Source: Myxocyprinus asiaticus (taxonomy: Eukaryota > Chordata > Actinopteri > Cypriniformes > Catostomidae). From it: a DNA stretch of 64,000 bases. The stretch covers positions 25,659,197-25,723,196 of the forward strand of contig NC_059356.1 in assembly GCF_019703515.2 (NCBI RefSeq). The letters are read 5' to 3'. The translations under genes and the position numbers were made by a program. This document shows positions 34,751 through 45,985 of the stretch, piece after piece. Positions within the stretch are counted from its first letter, which is position 1; each line of letters begins with the position of its first letter. The notes below the pieces were generated by a model. That model ran no database searches. It saw only the letters and a program-made list of their open reading frames with translations, and had not been told where the DNA came from.

Positions 34751-35558
34751 ACAGTTGTGGCATGAATATATAAGCACAGGAATCACAATTGCAAGAAACA
34801 GTGTATCACATATCGATCATTGATTGATGATTTTCATGCACAACAAATAGAAAACAAAATATGCAATGATTGTCAAGACAGTGATAAAGTACTTAAATTC
34901 ATTATATTCACATGCTAAAACCATGATAAAAAGAATTTGCCACAGGGGGTTGTGGGGGGGGGGTGGTAATGCCTCTCTCTGGCACCTCCCAGACATCTGT
35001 GACAGATATAATTCTCCTTGCTCGATCTGAACCCAGTTACTCGTCAACAATCTTGATGAGTGATGGGTGACCTCTTGAGAGTAAATCGTGATTGATTGTG
35101 CTGGACAACTTTAAAAGGGCCAAGTTATTGAAGTTAACCTAAACCGCAGTCTCGTACATTTTGAGCAGGCCTGTATGAATGCAGATGTGAGCGCTGGGTT
35201 CACCGCACCACCTCAGACTCACAGGAGTGGGGGCCAGCCGTGTTATCTCTGGTCGCTGAGCCTCTGAGATGGGGAGGAGACGTGGGGAGCTATTTTTGCA
35301 AGCTTAACCAATGCTGTTAGAGGATCTATCAAGAGTAATTTGCCTCACAAAGGTCATAGCAGCCAGGGGCAGAGGCAGCATCACAGGCAACAGCAGTGAC
35401 TCACTGTGGTCCACATTCTCCTGCTGGCTTCACAGAACGCCAAGTCCCCACCACATCAACACACTGCCATAGACGGATAAGCTAGCATCGAAATCGTATC
35501 AGTTTTGTACAGCCTTAGACATTAATCCATCAGTTTACATGGTTTCATAAGCTAAGCA

Positions 35559-35561
<3 letters not shown>
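34751..35561. other. Intronic DNA, no gene recognised
   Basis: 34751-35100 is AT-rich with a G run at 34955-34963. 35150-35500 is balanced, repeat-free sequence with no coding signal. It could be a regulatory stretch, but this is not shown. Confidence 0.45.

Positions 35562-35613
<52 letters not shown>
35562..35613. repeat. (TA)n microsatellite
   Basis: About 26 TA units in intron 1. Confidence 0.93.
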
Positions 35614-35618
<5 letters not shown>

Positions 35619-37426
35619 ACAAATAGAATATTCTTAAATATAGGTGCACCTTTCATGAATATGGTTCCCTTTGGTGAACTACAACTTTTTTAGAGGCCAA
35701 AATCCTTTTTTTTTTTTTTTTTTTTTTGTGAGAACTAATACATATTGAGACAAACTATTATCTAACATAAACTACTAAATTAACCTAGAATGAAAAGTAC
35801 CTGGTTTAAAAGACCACCTCAAGGGTACAGAACTTCTTGACTGTATCCTCCTGACAGAATTTAAATAAGAAAAAGACATATTTATTTTGACATAATCTAC
35901 TGAATCATTGTTCAGTTAATTGTTGTAAATAATATTAACTAATTACTTAATTAATTAATTACTAAAATCATACAATTGTCTTTGTCACACATTTTGTGCA
36001 TGATTTCCCCCAATTATAAAAAGAAAATGTGTTAAAATTGTGACACTCAAGTTGCACCCTTTCTACATCATGTAAGACAAGTACAAAATCTCATTCCATT
36101 TCACTGACTATTTGTTGAAAAAATAAATTTTTAAAGAGTTTCAGGCCTTATTTCATACCCTACACATGGAAAGTACCAGTTGTCAAAGTCCACAATGGGC
36201 ATACTATATTTTCAACAACTCACTCTGTCTTACACTCCAAATACATTGAGAAACATAGAATAACAAGACCCCTGAGTTTACTTCTACCATCTTATACACA
36301 GAATCTAGACCTGCTAAAACAAATTAAAAATATATTTTCCCCAGTAAGTAGAGTCAACTTGCTTGATATCATTTTCATTCATGTAAAATCAGCTTGATGG
36401 AATTATCTTCACATCCCGCTCCTAAGTCCTTACACAAAGACGTGCAAGTGCTCATGTCAGCAGCACTAAATGAAAAAGGTGAAAGCATATCTGAGTATTA
36501 TACTGACTGGGCTTTAACACAAAAAAACATTCATTATTAATTTCTTCAGTTAATTTAAATTACACCCCCCCCCCCCCCCCCCAAAAAAAAAACAAAGAAA
36601 CAAAAAAAAACATCAGCAAGCGTATAGATAAAAACTGTTTTACAACAATGTTCTGCAAAGTGCTGACAAGTTTCTTCCATTACCGGGGCAATGACAAATG
36701 AAGTCCACCGTCACCCTGTGTATTACCCCAACCCTTTGTTCCAAGTCTAACAGCCCTTTCAATTGCACCTTTAGTGCACTTTAAAAAGGCAAAAACACAT
36801 GACTATGCCTGTGAAGTCTTGAGGGGCAGTGTAAGGGTGCTTATGAGGTCATATGTTGCATGTTCATTTCCCAATGAACCAGTCTTGTTGTCCACATGCT
36901 GATATGCACATTTGCGTGTCCACTGATGCATGCATGTTCAACGCATGTTTGAGGTGCCACATGATGGACAGGCAGAATGTCTTGCTTTTCGTATTCACGA
37001 ACACACTGGAGGAGGAGGAAGGAAAGCAGGGTTGAGGATGGGGGAAGGTATGGAGATAGTGCAGTGGGCCTATCTCGCAGGCGGGAGCGGCTGGTTTCCA
37101 AGGAGATGTGTGTGCGTGATGAGAGAGCATGAGACAGGCTTTGCTTGGGTGCACACTTGGAAGGAAGAATCCCTCTTCATCACTCCCTGCTTTGCCTCTC
37201 TCTCTCTCTCTTCCCACCTTAGTTCCCAGGTCATCATTTATCCTGAGCATGGCCAAACCGTTCCCTTGAGGTCCACCTGCACTTGGGGACGTACTGCATT
37301 AATCTAACACCCCCATTCAGCATATGAACCCGTGTTAAATTCCACCAGCGTGCTCCCTTATTATTTCATACATAACAACTAATGTGTCTCCCTATGATGA
37401 TATGCTGTGCAACATGCCATATATAT
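35614..37426. other. AT-rich intronic DNA with homopolymers
   Basis: Contains a T run near 35708-35727 and an 18-base C run at 36565-36582 followed directly by ten A. Homopolymers of this kind often mark sequencing or assembly difficulty. 36830-37310 is less AT-rich with overlapping chance reading frames. No exon was recognised. Confidence 0.5.
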
Positions 37427-37725
37427 TTAAAAGGATAGTTCAGCCAAAAATGAAAATGTTGTCATCGTTTACTCATCCTCATGTTGTTTCAAATCCGTTT
37501 GACTTTCTCTCTTCTGTGGAGCACAGAAGGAGATGTTAGACAGAATGTTTGCCTCAGCTGCCATTCACTTTCATTGTATGGAAAGAAAAAAAGATGCCAC
37601 AAAAGTGAATAGTGACTGATACAAACATTCTGTCTAACATCTCTCTTTGTATTCCACTGGTTAGGAACATGAAGGTGGTTAAATGATTTAAATTATTACA
37701 AATTTTAGGTGAACTATCCCTTTAA
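37427..37725. mobile_element. Fold-back MITE, family A, complete
   Basis: It starts TTAAAAGGATAGTTCAGCCA and ends TTAGGTGAACTATCCCTTTAA, about 300 bp. The arms pair well (AGATGTTAGACAGAATGTTT against AAACATTCTGTCTAACATCT). It is non-coding, with TTAA at both edges. Confidence 0.85.
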
Positions 37726-38495
37726 TATACTCATGCCTTTTGACAACTGTGTATCAATGAAAAAGCAAAAGAAAATAACATTGTGATAGAGAAGACATTT
37801 GAGTTGGAGTTGTAATGGGGCATTAGGCAATGAATCACATCATCACACTGATTCATATTATTCATATAAATTCTAATGGTCCGATACCATGTTGTCTTAA
37901 AACGTATGACTGTACCATCAGCCTTTGGCATTTAAACTGCAATTACATGGCAGGGATCATGATCTTAAGCAAATCTTATGGCCCATCAAACCCAAATCGC
38001 ACTTTAGTGTAAAGCTTTTCCATGAAGCCTCGATCAGTAGTGCTGTTGAGACCTCCTGCAGAGACAGAGACATTTACATATTGGCACAGAGAGATGTACT
38101 TGATGAACTCTCCTTGGGGCATTTAACAGACCTGGCTACTGGACATGAAAGGAGACTGAATTGTAAGGCACTATGACCTAACATTTTTCACAAACACACT
38201 CTTGCACTCTCTTCTTGCACTAAGGCCTCACTTAGGACTTTCAGCATTCAAGCTGCCTTCTGGTGCATGTTGCAAACAGCAAACTTAATACACTATTAAA
38301 GACTCCATGAAATTGCTTAACAAGCACACTCCTTTCTGTGATAACGTATTTCCTTTTGAAACAGGAACTTGGGGCAGGACATATCAAAGGACTCGTAACC
38401 TTTTTTATTTTAAATAGCCAATGGCCCTTTAGTTTACGTCATAGCTGTGAACCATGATTTGCTGCTTGTAATTGCTAGTAAAAAGGAGGTAGTAT
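37726..38495. other. Intronic DNA, no gene recognised
   Basis: No transposon termini, exon or RNA gene were seen. Confidence 0.5.
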
Positions 38496-39150
38496 TCAGC
38501 CTGATCTCATGAAAATTATGTGACTGAGGCGACATTTTTGCAAAATGACTTTATGTGGTTCATTACATGTGTTGCAGAAGTTCAGAGGTGAAATGTCTAC
38601 TGAGTGGCACAAACATAAATTTTCTCCAAAACAGGTTGGTATTTAAGGTTAATACTCTAATGAGTTTTAACAAAAAAAAACAAAAAAAAAAACAACCTCC
38701 CTACTCTAAACCTTAAACTTTAACCTAACCAATGGCGGCATAAAAAGCAAATGTAAGATGAAAATTGCAATTGCTAAAGCAACCACGTGCTTTTTTGTGG
38801 TGCTTTCATGTCACTTTTGGCTCACCTGTTGACTTCAATGTTCTTCAGGACTCATACTCGAATGAGCTTGTAAATGTAGTTGGTTTTGTAATACAAATGT
38901 TAAAATGTTACAAGATAAGTGCTATAGTAAAAGTTTCTAGATGTCATAAGATAGCATTGTGTGAGGAACAGGGTGAAAAGTAAATGTTTAAACTGTAAAC
39001 TGATAATCTACCGTGTTACCGATTTGATTGTAGCATCTCTAGCGTTCATTTCACCAGGAAAATGCTGCGATACATACAATGAACCATGTTAAAAATTATT
39101 TTGCAAAAATGCAGGTCTAGTAATGTGATTTTATGAGACCAGGTTCATGG
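38496..39150. mobile_element. Fold-back element, family D
   Basis: The left arm (CAGCCTGATCTCATGAAAAT, GACATTTTTGCAAAATGACT, TGTGGTTCATTACATGTGTT) is matched in inverted form on the right (ATACATACAATGAACCATG, ATTTTGCAAAAATGCAGGTC, GTGATTTTATGAGACCAGGT). The arms are about 85 bp and the total about 650 bp. Two A-rich tracts lie at 38673-38694. A piece resembling one end (CAGACTGATCTCACGGCAAA) occurs near 61758. Confidence 0.75.
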
Positions 39151-39744
39151 TTTTAATAGTGCTGTAATTGACCATGAAATTACATGCAGAATATGCCTCT
39201 ATTGCCTGTCAGATTTCACTGAAATAAGTGCCATGAAATATCACACCTGTTTCTGTAATAGCCCTAGGCTCTGTAAACAGCGAGGGAAAAGATTTCAGTG
39301 GCCCACGTTCAGATCGTTTGTTTAGCCAATCAGAAGACTTTCTGCCTGCCAATCATTGTGCACGTTATATACAGGGCAGCCTATATACTGGTATACTATA
39401 TACAGGACAGCCCATATACAGTATGCTCATATACTGTAAGTTCTGGTATGGTGTCTTGCTCCCACGAAACACTCAGGGTCAGACAGCAAAATGCTCAGTG
39501 TGACTCTCCACCCTCCATCTGCTCCAACACAACAGATTCTAGTGTGTATATGTGTGTGCGCGTGTCTTTGGAGTGTGAGGTTTAGGAAAGTGGGGGCATG
39601 GATAATTCAGCGGCTAGTCTGGTGGAAGTTCCAGACTGGCTAAAATTGCTTACAGCACCTTTAAACGGAGGGGACATTCTCATTCTAGAGAGCATTTTAC
39701 TGGACAATAAATTTGTAAGTGCAAGATGCATCATCATGGGGTCT
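39151..39744. other. Intronic DNA, short local repeats
   Basis: 39365-39440 repeats ATATACAGG(A/G)CAGCC and ATATACTG motifs several times. No gene was recognised. Confidence 0.5.
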
Positions 39745-40625
39745 CATCAGCAGCCATATCACTCTGTAGCCCTAGACCAGTTGCCAACTGAAGCTAAGCA
39801 GGGTTGAACCTGGTCAGTATCTGAATGGGAGACCTCCTGGGGAAAACTAAGATGCTGCTGGAAGAGGTATTAGGGAGGCCAGCAGGGGGTGCTCACCCTG
39901 CGGTCTGTGTTGGTCCTATTGCCCCAGTATAGTGATGGGGACACTATACTGTAAAAAAGCACCATCCTTCAGATGAGACATTAAACCAATGTCCTAACTC
40001 TCTGTGGTCATTAAAAATCCCAGGGCACTTCTTGTAAAGAGTAGGGGTGTAACCTCCTGTCCTGGCCAAATTTCCCCCATTGGCCCTCATCAATCATGGC
40101 CTCCCAATAATCCCCTTTCATGAATTGGCTCTATCACTCTCCTCTCTCCTCTCCACCTATTGCTGGTGTGCAGGTTACGAATTACACAACGACATTCAGG
40201 GGGGTCTCCATTTTTACGGGTTTGCATGTGGTGGAGTGCTTGTTTGAAGTACATTGATGGGGGGAGTGGGGTCTGCGATGTGAGTGTTGAGGCAGGGGAA
40301 CAGCGAGAAAGATAGAGGGGCAGAGAGAAAGAGGAAGGGCACAGCTCTGCTGTTCAGATCTTGATCGGCTCCGATTCCAATCAGGTCAATTGCGTGATTT
40401 TACATGGACCCCCCAGATTGCACAAATTCGCTTTCCAGGGGGTCTCCGGGTACATATGGCCACCCCAAGACCCCTGGTGTGTGGTGAGCATTCTTGCGCA
40501 CTATGGCTGCCGCCGCATCATCCAGCTGGATGCTGCACACTGGTGGTGATTGAGGACAGTCCCCTGTTCACCATCTAAAGTGCTTTGAGTGTAGTGTCAG
40601 AAAAATGCTATATGTATAAGTGTAA
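39745..40625 (+). mobile_element. 5S-rRNA-derived SINE (SINE3-like), copy 2, interrupted
   Basis: The plus-strand head reads AGCCATATCACTCTGTAGCC, GAAGCTAAGCAGGGTTGAAC and TGAATGGGAGACCTCCTGGG, clearly 5S rRNA-like. The body matches copy 1 (5888-6434) in inverse orientation, including TGGTCATTAAAAATCCCAGG and the region around CTATGGCTGCCGCCGCATCA. The tail is AAGTGCTTTGAGTGTAGTGT then AAAAATGCTATATGTATAAG. The body is split by a 303-bp insertion at 40171. Confidence 0.85.
40171..40473. mobile_element. Unclassified 303-bp insertion in SINE, 8-bp direct repeats
   Basis: CTGGTGTG occurs immediately before (40163-40170) and at the end (40474-40481) of a segment absent from SINE copy 1. This suggests a target duplication. 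The insertion starts CAGGTTACGAATTACACAAC and ends GGCCACCCCAAGACCC. No obvious inverted termini are seen. It has internal direct repeats (TTCAGGGGGGTCTCC near 40194 and TTCCAGGGGGTCTCC near 40433) and a purine-rich middle. Eight bases fits hAT-type duplication, but the ends do not look like hAT. Confidence 0.65.
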
Positions 40626-41930
40626 CGTTCATTCGTTCAATATTTTTGGTCTGTTTTTCCAAATGAGAAAGACTGTAATTTTTTTAATGAGTTTATCTGC
40701 TAAGAGAAAACTTTGTCAACTTTTAGGAGGATACTAACATATAGATGACTTTAAAGCTATAACAAACATGGACTAAAGACCACAAAACCCCAATTTTGAT
40801 TTCATGGGGTCTTAAAAAAAACAATACACACAATAACCGCACAGAGGCAAAATCTTTTAAGAACAATATGCACAAACATGCATCAAGACTAAATAATTAA
40901 ATTACATCTAAAGGCAAAGCAAAGCTGTCATGCATGGAGGAACATGTTGAAGGTAATGAGTGGCAGTAGAACAACACACTTTTGACGGTTATATTCAAGG
41001 TGGCTGCTCATGCATACTAGAGTCTTGTCCAACAGAAAGCATAATTATGACCTTCCTTAAAGATTTATGTATGGACAAGCATAGAACATTACTCAGAGTG
41101 ATAGGTTTCTACATAAACAGACCAATCCCTCATTTATATTAAGCAAATAAGTTTTGTGAATCCTTTTTTTTTTTTTTTTTTTTTTTTTTACCTCAAATGG
41201 ATCCAATCTGGCTGTGGGTATCTGCTGCACTGGGTGACAGTGACATTCACTTCAATTAAATTAATACTGAAAAGTCAATCACTGGATTTGTGTAATCTGC
41301 CATGGCCACATCTATTGGATTGCGCCCATCCCTTTCAATTAAAGATGAGGATCTTCCCATCACACTGCAGTCATGTCACCTCACTGCATTCCCTGGGGCA
41401 GGAGATTAATCAAAGTTTGAAAAGACATTATGAAGTACATTATTCCGCTCCCAGTCAAGTGGTGTCAGGGCTGCCCAGACCTAAACTGCATGGAATTAGA
41501 ATGAATCTGTCTAGAGGACAAAGACAAGGAAAGAGGGTGAAGAAGATATGAAAGAAAAAGAGGAAATGCGAGGAAGAAGATAAGCAAGAGGAACGAGCCG
41601 TCGTCATGTTTTTGAGTAGGATGTACTATACATTTGAATTACAGTGTATGTTTTATACAGTCCTTTTACAACTGTCAAACTCTATTGGGTATTTTGTTGA
41701 GTTTGCTTATGTAAGTCTTTAGGCTGCTAGCTGAACTGGCTTTCCCCCTCATATTTCCCTTAAAGTATGGCTTTGTGCGCGAGTCAGGACAACAGGCAGG
41801 TGACAATTGTTCTTAGCACCTTGACTGACATAGCGTGTGTGGGGGCTGATTATAGTATTATGAGTGAATACAATGGACAGGAGTCCCTAGACAATATTCT
41901 CTTACTTTTAAAGGCTCATTCGTTGTAAAA
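40626..41930. other. Intronic DNA with poly-T
   Basis: A T run of about 25 lies at 41164-41189. Open reading stretches near 41156-41551 have no recognisable domain. No gene was recognised. Confidence 0.5.
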
Positions 41931-42118
41931 AGGGGTAACCTGCAACTGTTACCACCTCTACCTTACAGAACCCTTAAAATTGGTTTTGTTGGTGTAACCT
42001 CATGTATTCAGGTTGATTCGGTGATGTTAAATACGATTTCTGACTACTTTTTTTAACCCTTTAATTTAGATGTAAGCTCATGAGGCACATTTTATAGGTT
42101 AAATATTTTTCAGTGTAG
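41931..42118. mobile_element. Fold-back MITE, family C, single arm
   Basis: GTTGTAAAAAGGGGTAACCT, GATTCGGTGATGTTAAATAC and GCACATTTTATAGGTTAAAT follow the left arm of the copy at 25960 in order. The right arm is missing, apart from the central CAGTGTAGT. Confidence 0.65.
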
Positions 42119-42795
42119 TTTGATTCTGCCCTTAATGAATGGGACAGGTTAATTCTTGTTTTTCTATTTTATTAGCTTTATTGTTGTCATTATCATTATG
42201 GTGACGACATTGGGTGCAATAGCCAACACACTGTGACACATTAAGCATTCTGTGACTGCAAAACTGACAGATTTATACTTTGTGGGATTGAGTGTTTTTA
42301 TTGAAGTGTAATATAAGGTAATCAATATGATTGCCCATTTTGTTTTGGATTGACAAGTGAGTAATTAGACAATTTACCTCTGATCTATTGGTTATATGAC
42401 AGCTGCAATCATCTTGCTGACTATTAAAAAGACTGGACTTGTGACTGTGGGGGGAGAGCTCCAAAAAGCTTCATCAGTCAAGTCAACATTTAATGAACTA
42501 TTTAAACAGTTACGATTGATTCAAGTATAGTAGTGTAAAATGCATTCAGGTAATGTGATAGACTGAGGTTACTAGTGCTCCCAATGTGTCACATTAATTG
42601 TTCCACAGTCCAAGCATCAGTTAGATGGGAAAAGCTATTAGTTAATAGCTCCAGAATACATGCAATACCTAAAAAATTTAATTTAATTAAATACTGCCAA
42701 TATATGTTTTGTTCTAGATAGCAAACCACATAAGTTAGACTTGGAGCGTGCATGACATCATGCACTTTTAAAAGCACATGAGAGGTTCTTCTTAC
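42119..42795. other. Start of cacng3 intron 1, no further feature
   Basis: This is the first 0.7 kb of the intron on the sense (minus) strand. It begins with the GTAAGA donor at 42795. Nothing else was recognised. Confidence 0.6.
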
Positions 42796-43006
42796 CTTCT
42801 AGACAGCAGGTTCTCCACAGCCCTGAATGGGTCATGACTTCCTCATTCTTCCTGCTCGTCTCGTTTTCGTTATTACTTTTGACCCGGCACACTCCTCGTG
42901 AGTACAGCCAGTAGTCCGTTCCCACAGCAATAGTCATCAGGCTGAAAGCGGCGAAAGCGCCCACTGTGGTAATGAGCATCTGGACTCCTCTGTCACACAT
43001 CAACAT
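42796..43006 (-). CDS. cacng3: cacng3 coding exon 1 (TARP gamma-3 N-terminus)
   Basis: This 211-bp exon encodes 70 residues plus one base, starting [10 protein letters not shown] at 43006 and ending TCCLEG, with the Gly codon split over the splice (donor GTAAGA from 42795). Residues about 9-30 form the first membrane segment ([20 protein letters not shown]). The loop carries an N-glycosylation sequon at Asn48 (NET), and the claudin/PMP22-family GLWxxCC motif occurs at residues 62-68. MxMCDRG and ETSRKNEEV favour gamma-3 over gamma-2. The 211-bp length equals that of the mammalian paralogues. The protein is an AMPA-receptor auxiliary subunit in the postsynaptic membrane, once classed as a calcium-channel gamma subunit. 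Confidence 0.97.
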
Positions 43007-44160
43007 TTTTGCCTCATTTCAGGATGGGGGGTTAAAACAATATGCTCAGTGTCTCTCAAAAACCTCCTAGCCTGCCTGGTGTGCGGACTCCACGCTCCAA
43101 TCGACTTCAAAAGCCATTATTATGTGTTTGTTTATAGGGTCTCGAGACTGTTGCGGTCGCTGTTGCAGCTTCTCAAGTTCTCGAAAGCGTCCGTCACAGT
43201 CTAATGCCTTCTCACAATGTTTCCATCGTTAAAGCTGAGAGACAGGCATCCGTGGAAGATAGAGAACGAGAGCTATTTGTTTGTCATTCTGTGAAAAATT
43301 GTTGTCGAAGAACAGTCTCTCATTAGCATCGCAGCATTTTACAACTGAGGCTCCAGCTTGGAAGATGACACAGGTTCGAAGAATTCTACCATATATCGGC
43401 TATTTAATATTAAAGCGGAACTGTTACCTAAAAAAAAAATATTATTATTATTAATATTTTTTTTTTATGTATACATTTTTGTTTGTTTGACGAAATAAAA
43501 AATAAAAAAAGATTCTATTTATGAATAGGGAAAAAGTAAAGAAAATATTGTCCTTTGTTAATCCATCGGAAAACACCTTTCCTCAGCGAATGCGTCCGGT
43601 ATTTTCTTCTAAAACACGAGAGAAGAGTAAATATCCCACTTCACGATCAGCTAGTTTCTGTCCAAAATTCCCTTTGTGATCCGGCGAATAAAAAATACAT
43701 GAAAAAAATAATGACTTTTGATTACGGGGAGCAGCAACGTTATGAAGGCACCTATCAAAAAGCGATCATTTAAATTAACATAATCCCAGCATTTGTAATT
43801 GCCGTGCAGCGTTGCTGTCAACGGTGATGCTGGTCCTCGCAAATGTGGCTTATAGCAATGACAGCTCCCACGTTCCTCCCCAAATCTGCTCGTTTAAAAC
43901 ACCGCCCACAGAGGGAGCGGAGGGAGAGAGGCGCGCGCTGGCTGCTGTCCGTGGTGCTGAATGGACGAACCCTCTCCTCTAATCTCATGAGTTTCTCCCT
44001 GGCGCCGGCTGCACAGCGCCCCTGGCTCAACCAATGTGCTACTTAAGGCCTTCATATGCAAAGATATGGGCACGAAGCGATGCATGAAAAATCGGTCCCT
44101 GGAGAACAGGCACGTACTTAAAAAGCCACCGACATTTTCAATGATTTCCTCCATGGAGAC
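43007..44160 (-). promoter_or_regulatory. cacng3: Likely cacng3 5'UTR and promoter region
   Basis: Immediately upstream of the start codon the sequence becomes richer in CG dinucleotides, at 43140-43200 and especially 43860-44010 (GGAGGGAGAGAGGCGCGCGC, CTGGCGCCGGCTGCACAGCG). The rest of the window is CG-poor. CCAAT (44031) and ATGCAAAG-type (44055) motifs lie just beyond. This fits a CpG-associated neuronal promoter with the transcription start somewhere in 43.2-44.0 kb, but no start site can be fixed from sequence. An AT-rich stretch (43430-43530) lies within. Confidence 0.5.
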
Positions 44161-45065
44161 CCATCTATATCTGTGGAGTTTTACGGATCAGTAGACTCAT
44201 AGGGATATAGATGACATTACAATCAAAAAGTTACACGCTTTGCAATGACCGCAGGCGATCTAAACCAAATCCTCGTCCGCATGCCAAGCATGCTCGGTGA
44301 ATTTAGGGTTGCTAATCTTGAATAATTGCGTACAAATCTTACTTGCCATTGTTTATTACCATTATTAGCCTAATATTATTTTTGACATTGTCTTAAGTTA
44401 TGTGACAAAAATAGGCGAGGTCGTGCTTTTGTGCGCTAGGTCAGGGTACATTTTTTGCACATATTTTCAAGTTGTGAAATAAATGAGCAGATGAAAAACG
44501 CATGTGTCAAACCTAATGTGACACGTACATCACCTCCTGCACTGTGTGAAAATCAGATGAAAGTCTGCCTCCCACTGTAACCTGTGCCTCGAATATGCCT
44601 TCTCACAGCACCTCTCTTCGTTTAGCGTGACATATCCGTCTTCGTTGCCCCTAAACATAGCCCACATATGCACGGAAACGACATTCCAGTTTCTTTTTTT
44701 TTTTTTTTTCTCTGTAGTGTGTTTTGTTCATTTGATGATGGGCGCGCATTGCGCGGGAAGAACCTTTATCCCCCCCAACCGCGCGATTCCCGCTTTTCTC
44801 CAGAGCCAGCGTAAGCTTTGAGGATGAAGTTATCCTATGAATAATGCTGTATAATTCAAATGCTCAACAACAAATCTCTAGAAGGATAATGAGAGACGGT
44901 ACAAATGGAAGGAGTGCCGTATAAATCGATGCCGTAAAGCAGGACTTGCTACTTGTCACTGACAACAACTTCGTCCGTAAACCTAAAAAGGCTCATATCA
45001 TATTCAAATCAATAATACAATTTTGAAATCAATATGAATGACATTACAGTAATGTATATAAGATA
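44161..45065. other. Upstream flank of cacng3, no gene recognised
   Basis: A T run lies at 44696-44710. 44740-44790 is locally CG-rich (GGGCGCGCATTGCGCGGGAA). No exon was identified. Confidence 0.5.
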
Positions 45066-45985
45066 TACATACGGGGATAAAGGCCCCTGGAGTCAAGGCA
45101 ATTTTGATTCTGTTCTCCCAAAACACTAAACAGCAACAAAAACTACCACAGCACTTCCCTAAACACCTGTGTTTTGCAACATATTCCTGATCCATTCACA
45201 GTATATATTTGCATGTAATGTCTAAAGTTTCATTTCGAGGTAATTTGATCTTAAAACGTTGCAAATTTATGTAGCTAATGAAAATCCTTGAATTATCACA
45301 TTTATTTTGAGACAACATACTTATTTGTCATTTTCACCTGTTAAAGGTGATTAAATAAAAAATTGTACAAGAAGTTAAAGTATGGTATTTGGGGTAAAAA
45401 GCCCCCCGTTGCAGGGGCTAAAGGCCCCTATTAAACAAACTGATTATCTTAAGTGGGGGGAATAGATAAGTTATGAAGAATGTTCAAAGTGGGCTCACAT
45501 TGACTGATACAATCACAATGGAGATTAATTTGTTTTTAGAATACTTGAGATGTAATGAAATGTCAAATGTGATTGAAATTGACAGGAAATGGTGCACCCT
45601 GTTCTGAAGTGATTATTTTGAATAAGCATTGTCTTAATTTGTTACTCAAAAAAGCATCTTGCTGCCTCAAAAGTATTTGCCTATAAGTTGACAAATTTTG
45701 CCCTATAACTACTGTCCCTTTATTTATGCAGTATCACTATAACACCCTAGGGGGCCATTTACTCCAAATGAAGGGGCATTTTCTTCCAAGTGTAGGGAAT
45801 TTTTAATTTCTTTTAAAGAATTTTAATCAAAACAACCTTTCGGTATTATTTCTGTTCACACAGATTATGTTGCTCCATCCATATTCAATACACAGAAATT
45901 TTTCAATCTTGATACACTTTGCAACCAGAAAAAAAGCAAATTTTCCTTAAGGTGTGCCTTTAGCCCCATTGTACCCTATAATGTG
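45066..45985. mobile_element. Probable degenerate DNA transposon with GGGGCTAAAGGC motifs
   Basis: The left border TACGGGGATAAAGGCCCCTG and the reverse complement of the right border (TACAATGGGGCTAAAGGCAC) are similar, as for inverted termini. Inside, AGGGGCTAAAGGCCCCT (45413-45429) is itself a short palindrome, and related motifs occur near 45400 (GTAAAAAGCCCCCCG) and 45750-45775. No coding frame was seen. Classification is uncertain. Confidence 0.45.

Larger units (their letters stand above)
8027..42795 (-). other. cacng3: cacng3 intron 1, about 34.8 kb
   Basis: The intron runs on the minus strand from GTAAGA at 42795 to ...TGTAG at 8027. Exons 1 and 2 join in phase 1 to give an uninterrupted [11 protein letters not shown]. 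Most of the interior consists of the transposons listed separately. TARP genes typically have a very long first intron, so the size is ordinary. Confidence 0.9.

Noticed and set aside
36565..36592. C18A10 tract as a structured regulatory element
   Set aside because: More simply a homopolymer slippage or assembly artefact.
42758..42795. Continuation of the exon 1 frame past the Gly codon
   Set aside because: It reads past a consensus GTAAGA donor at 42795, and the following residues do not match the TARP family.
43894..44154. Minus-strand ORF upstream of cacng3 as a possible upstream exon
   Set aside because: No domain, no splice context, and it lies in the CG-rich block where chance frames are common.
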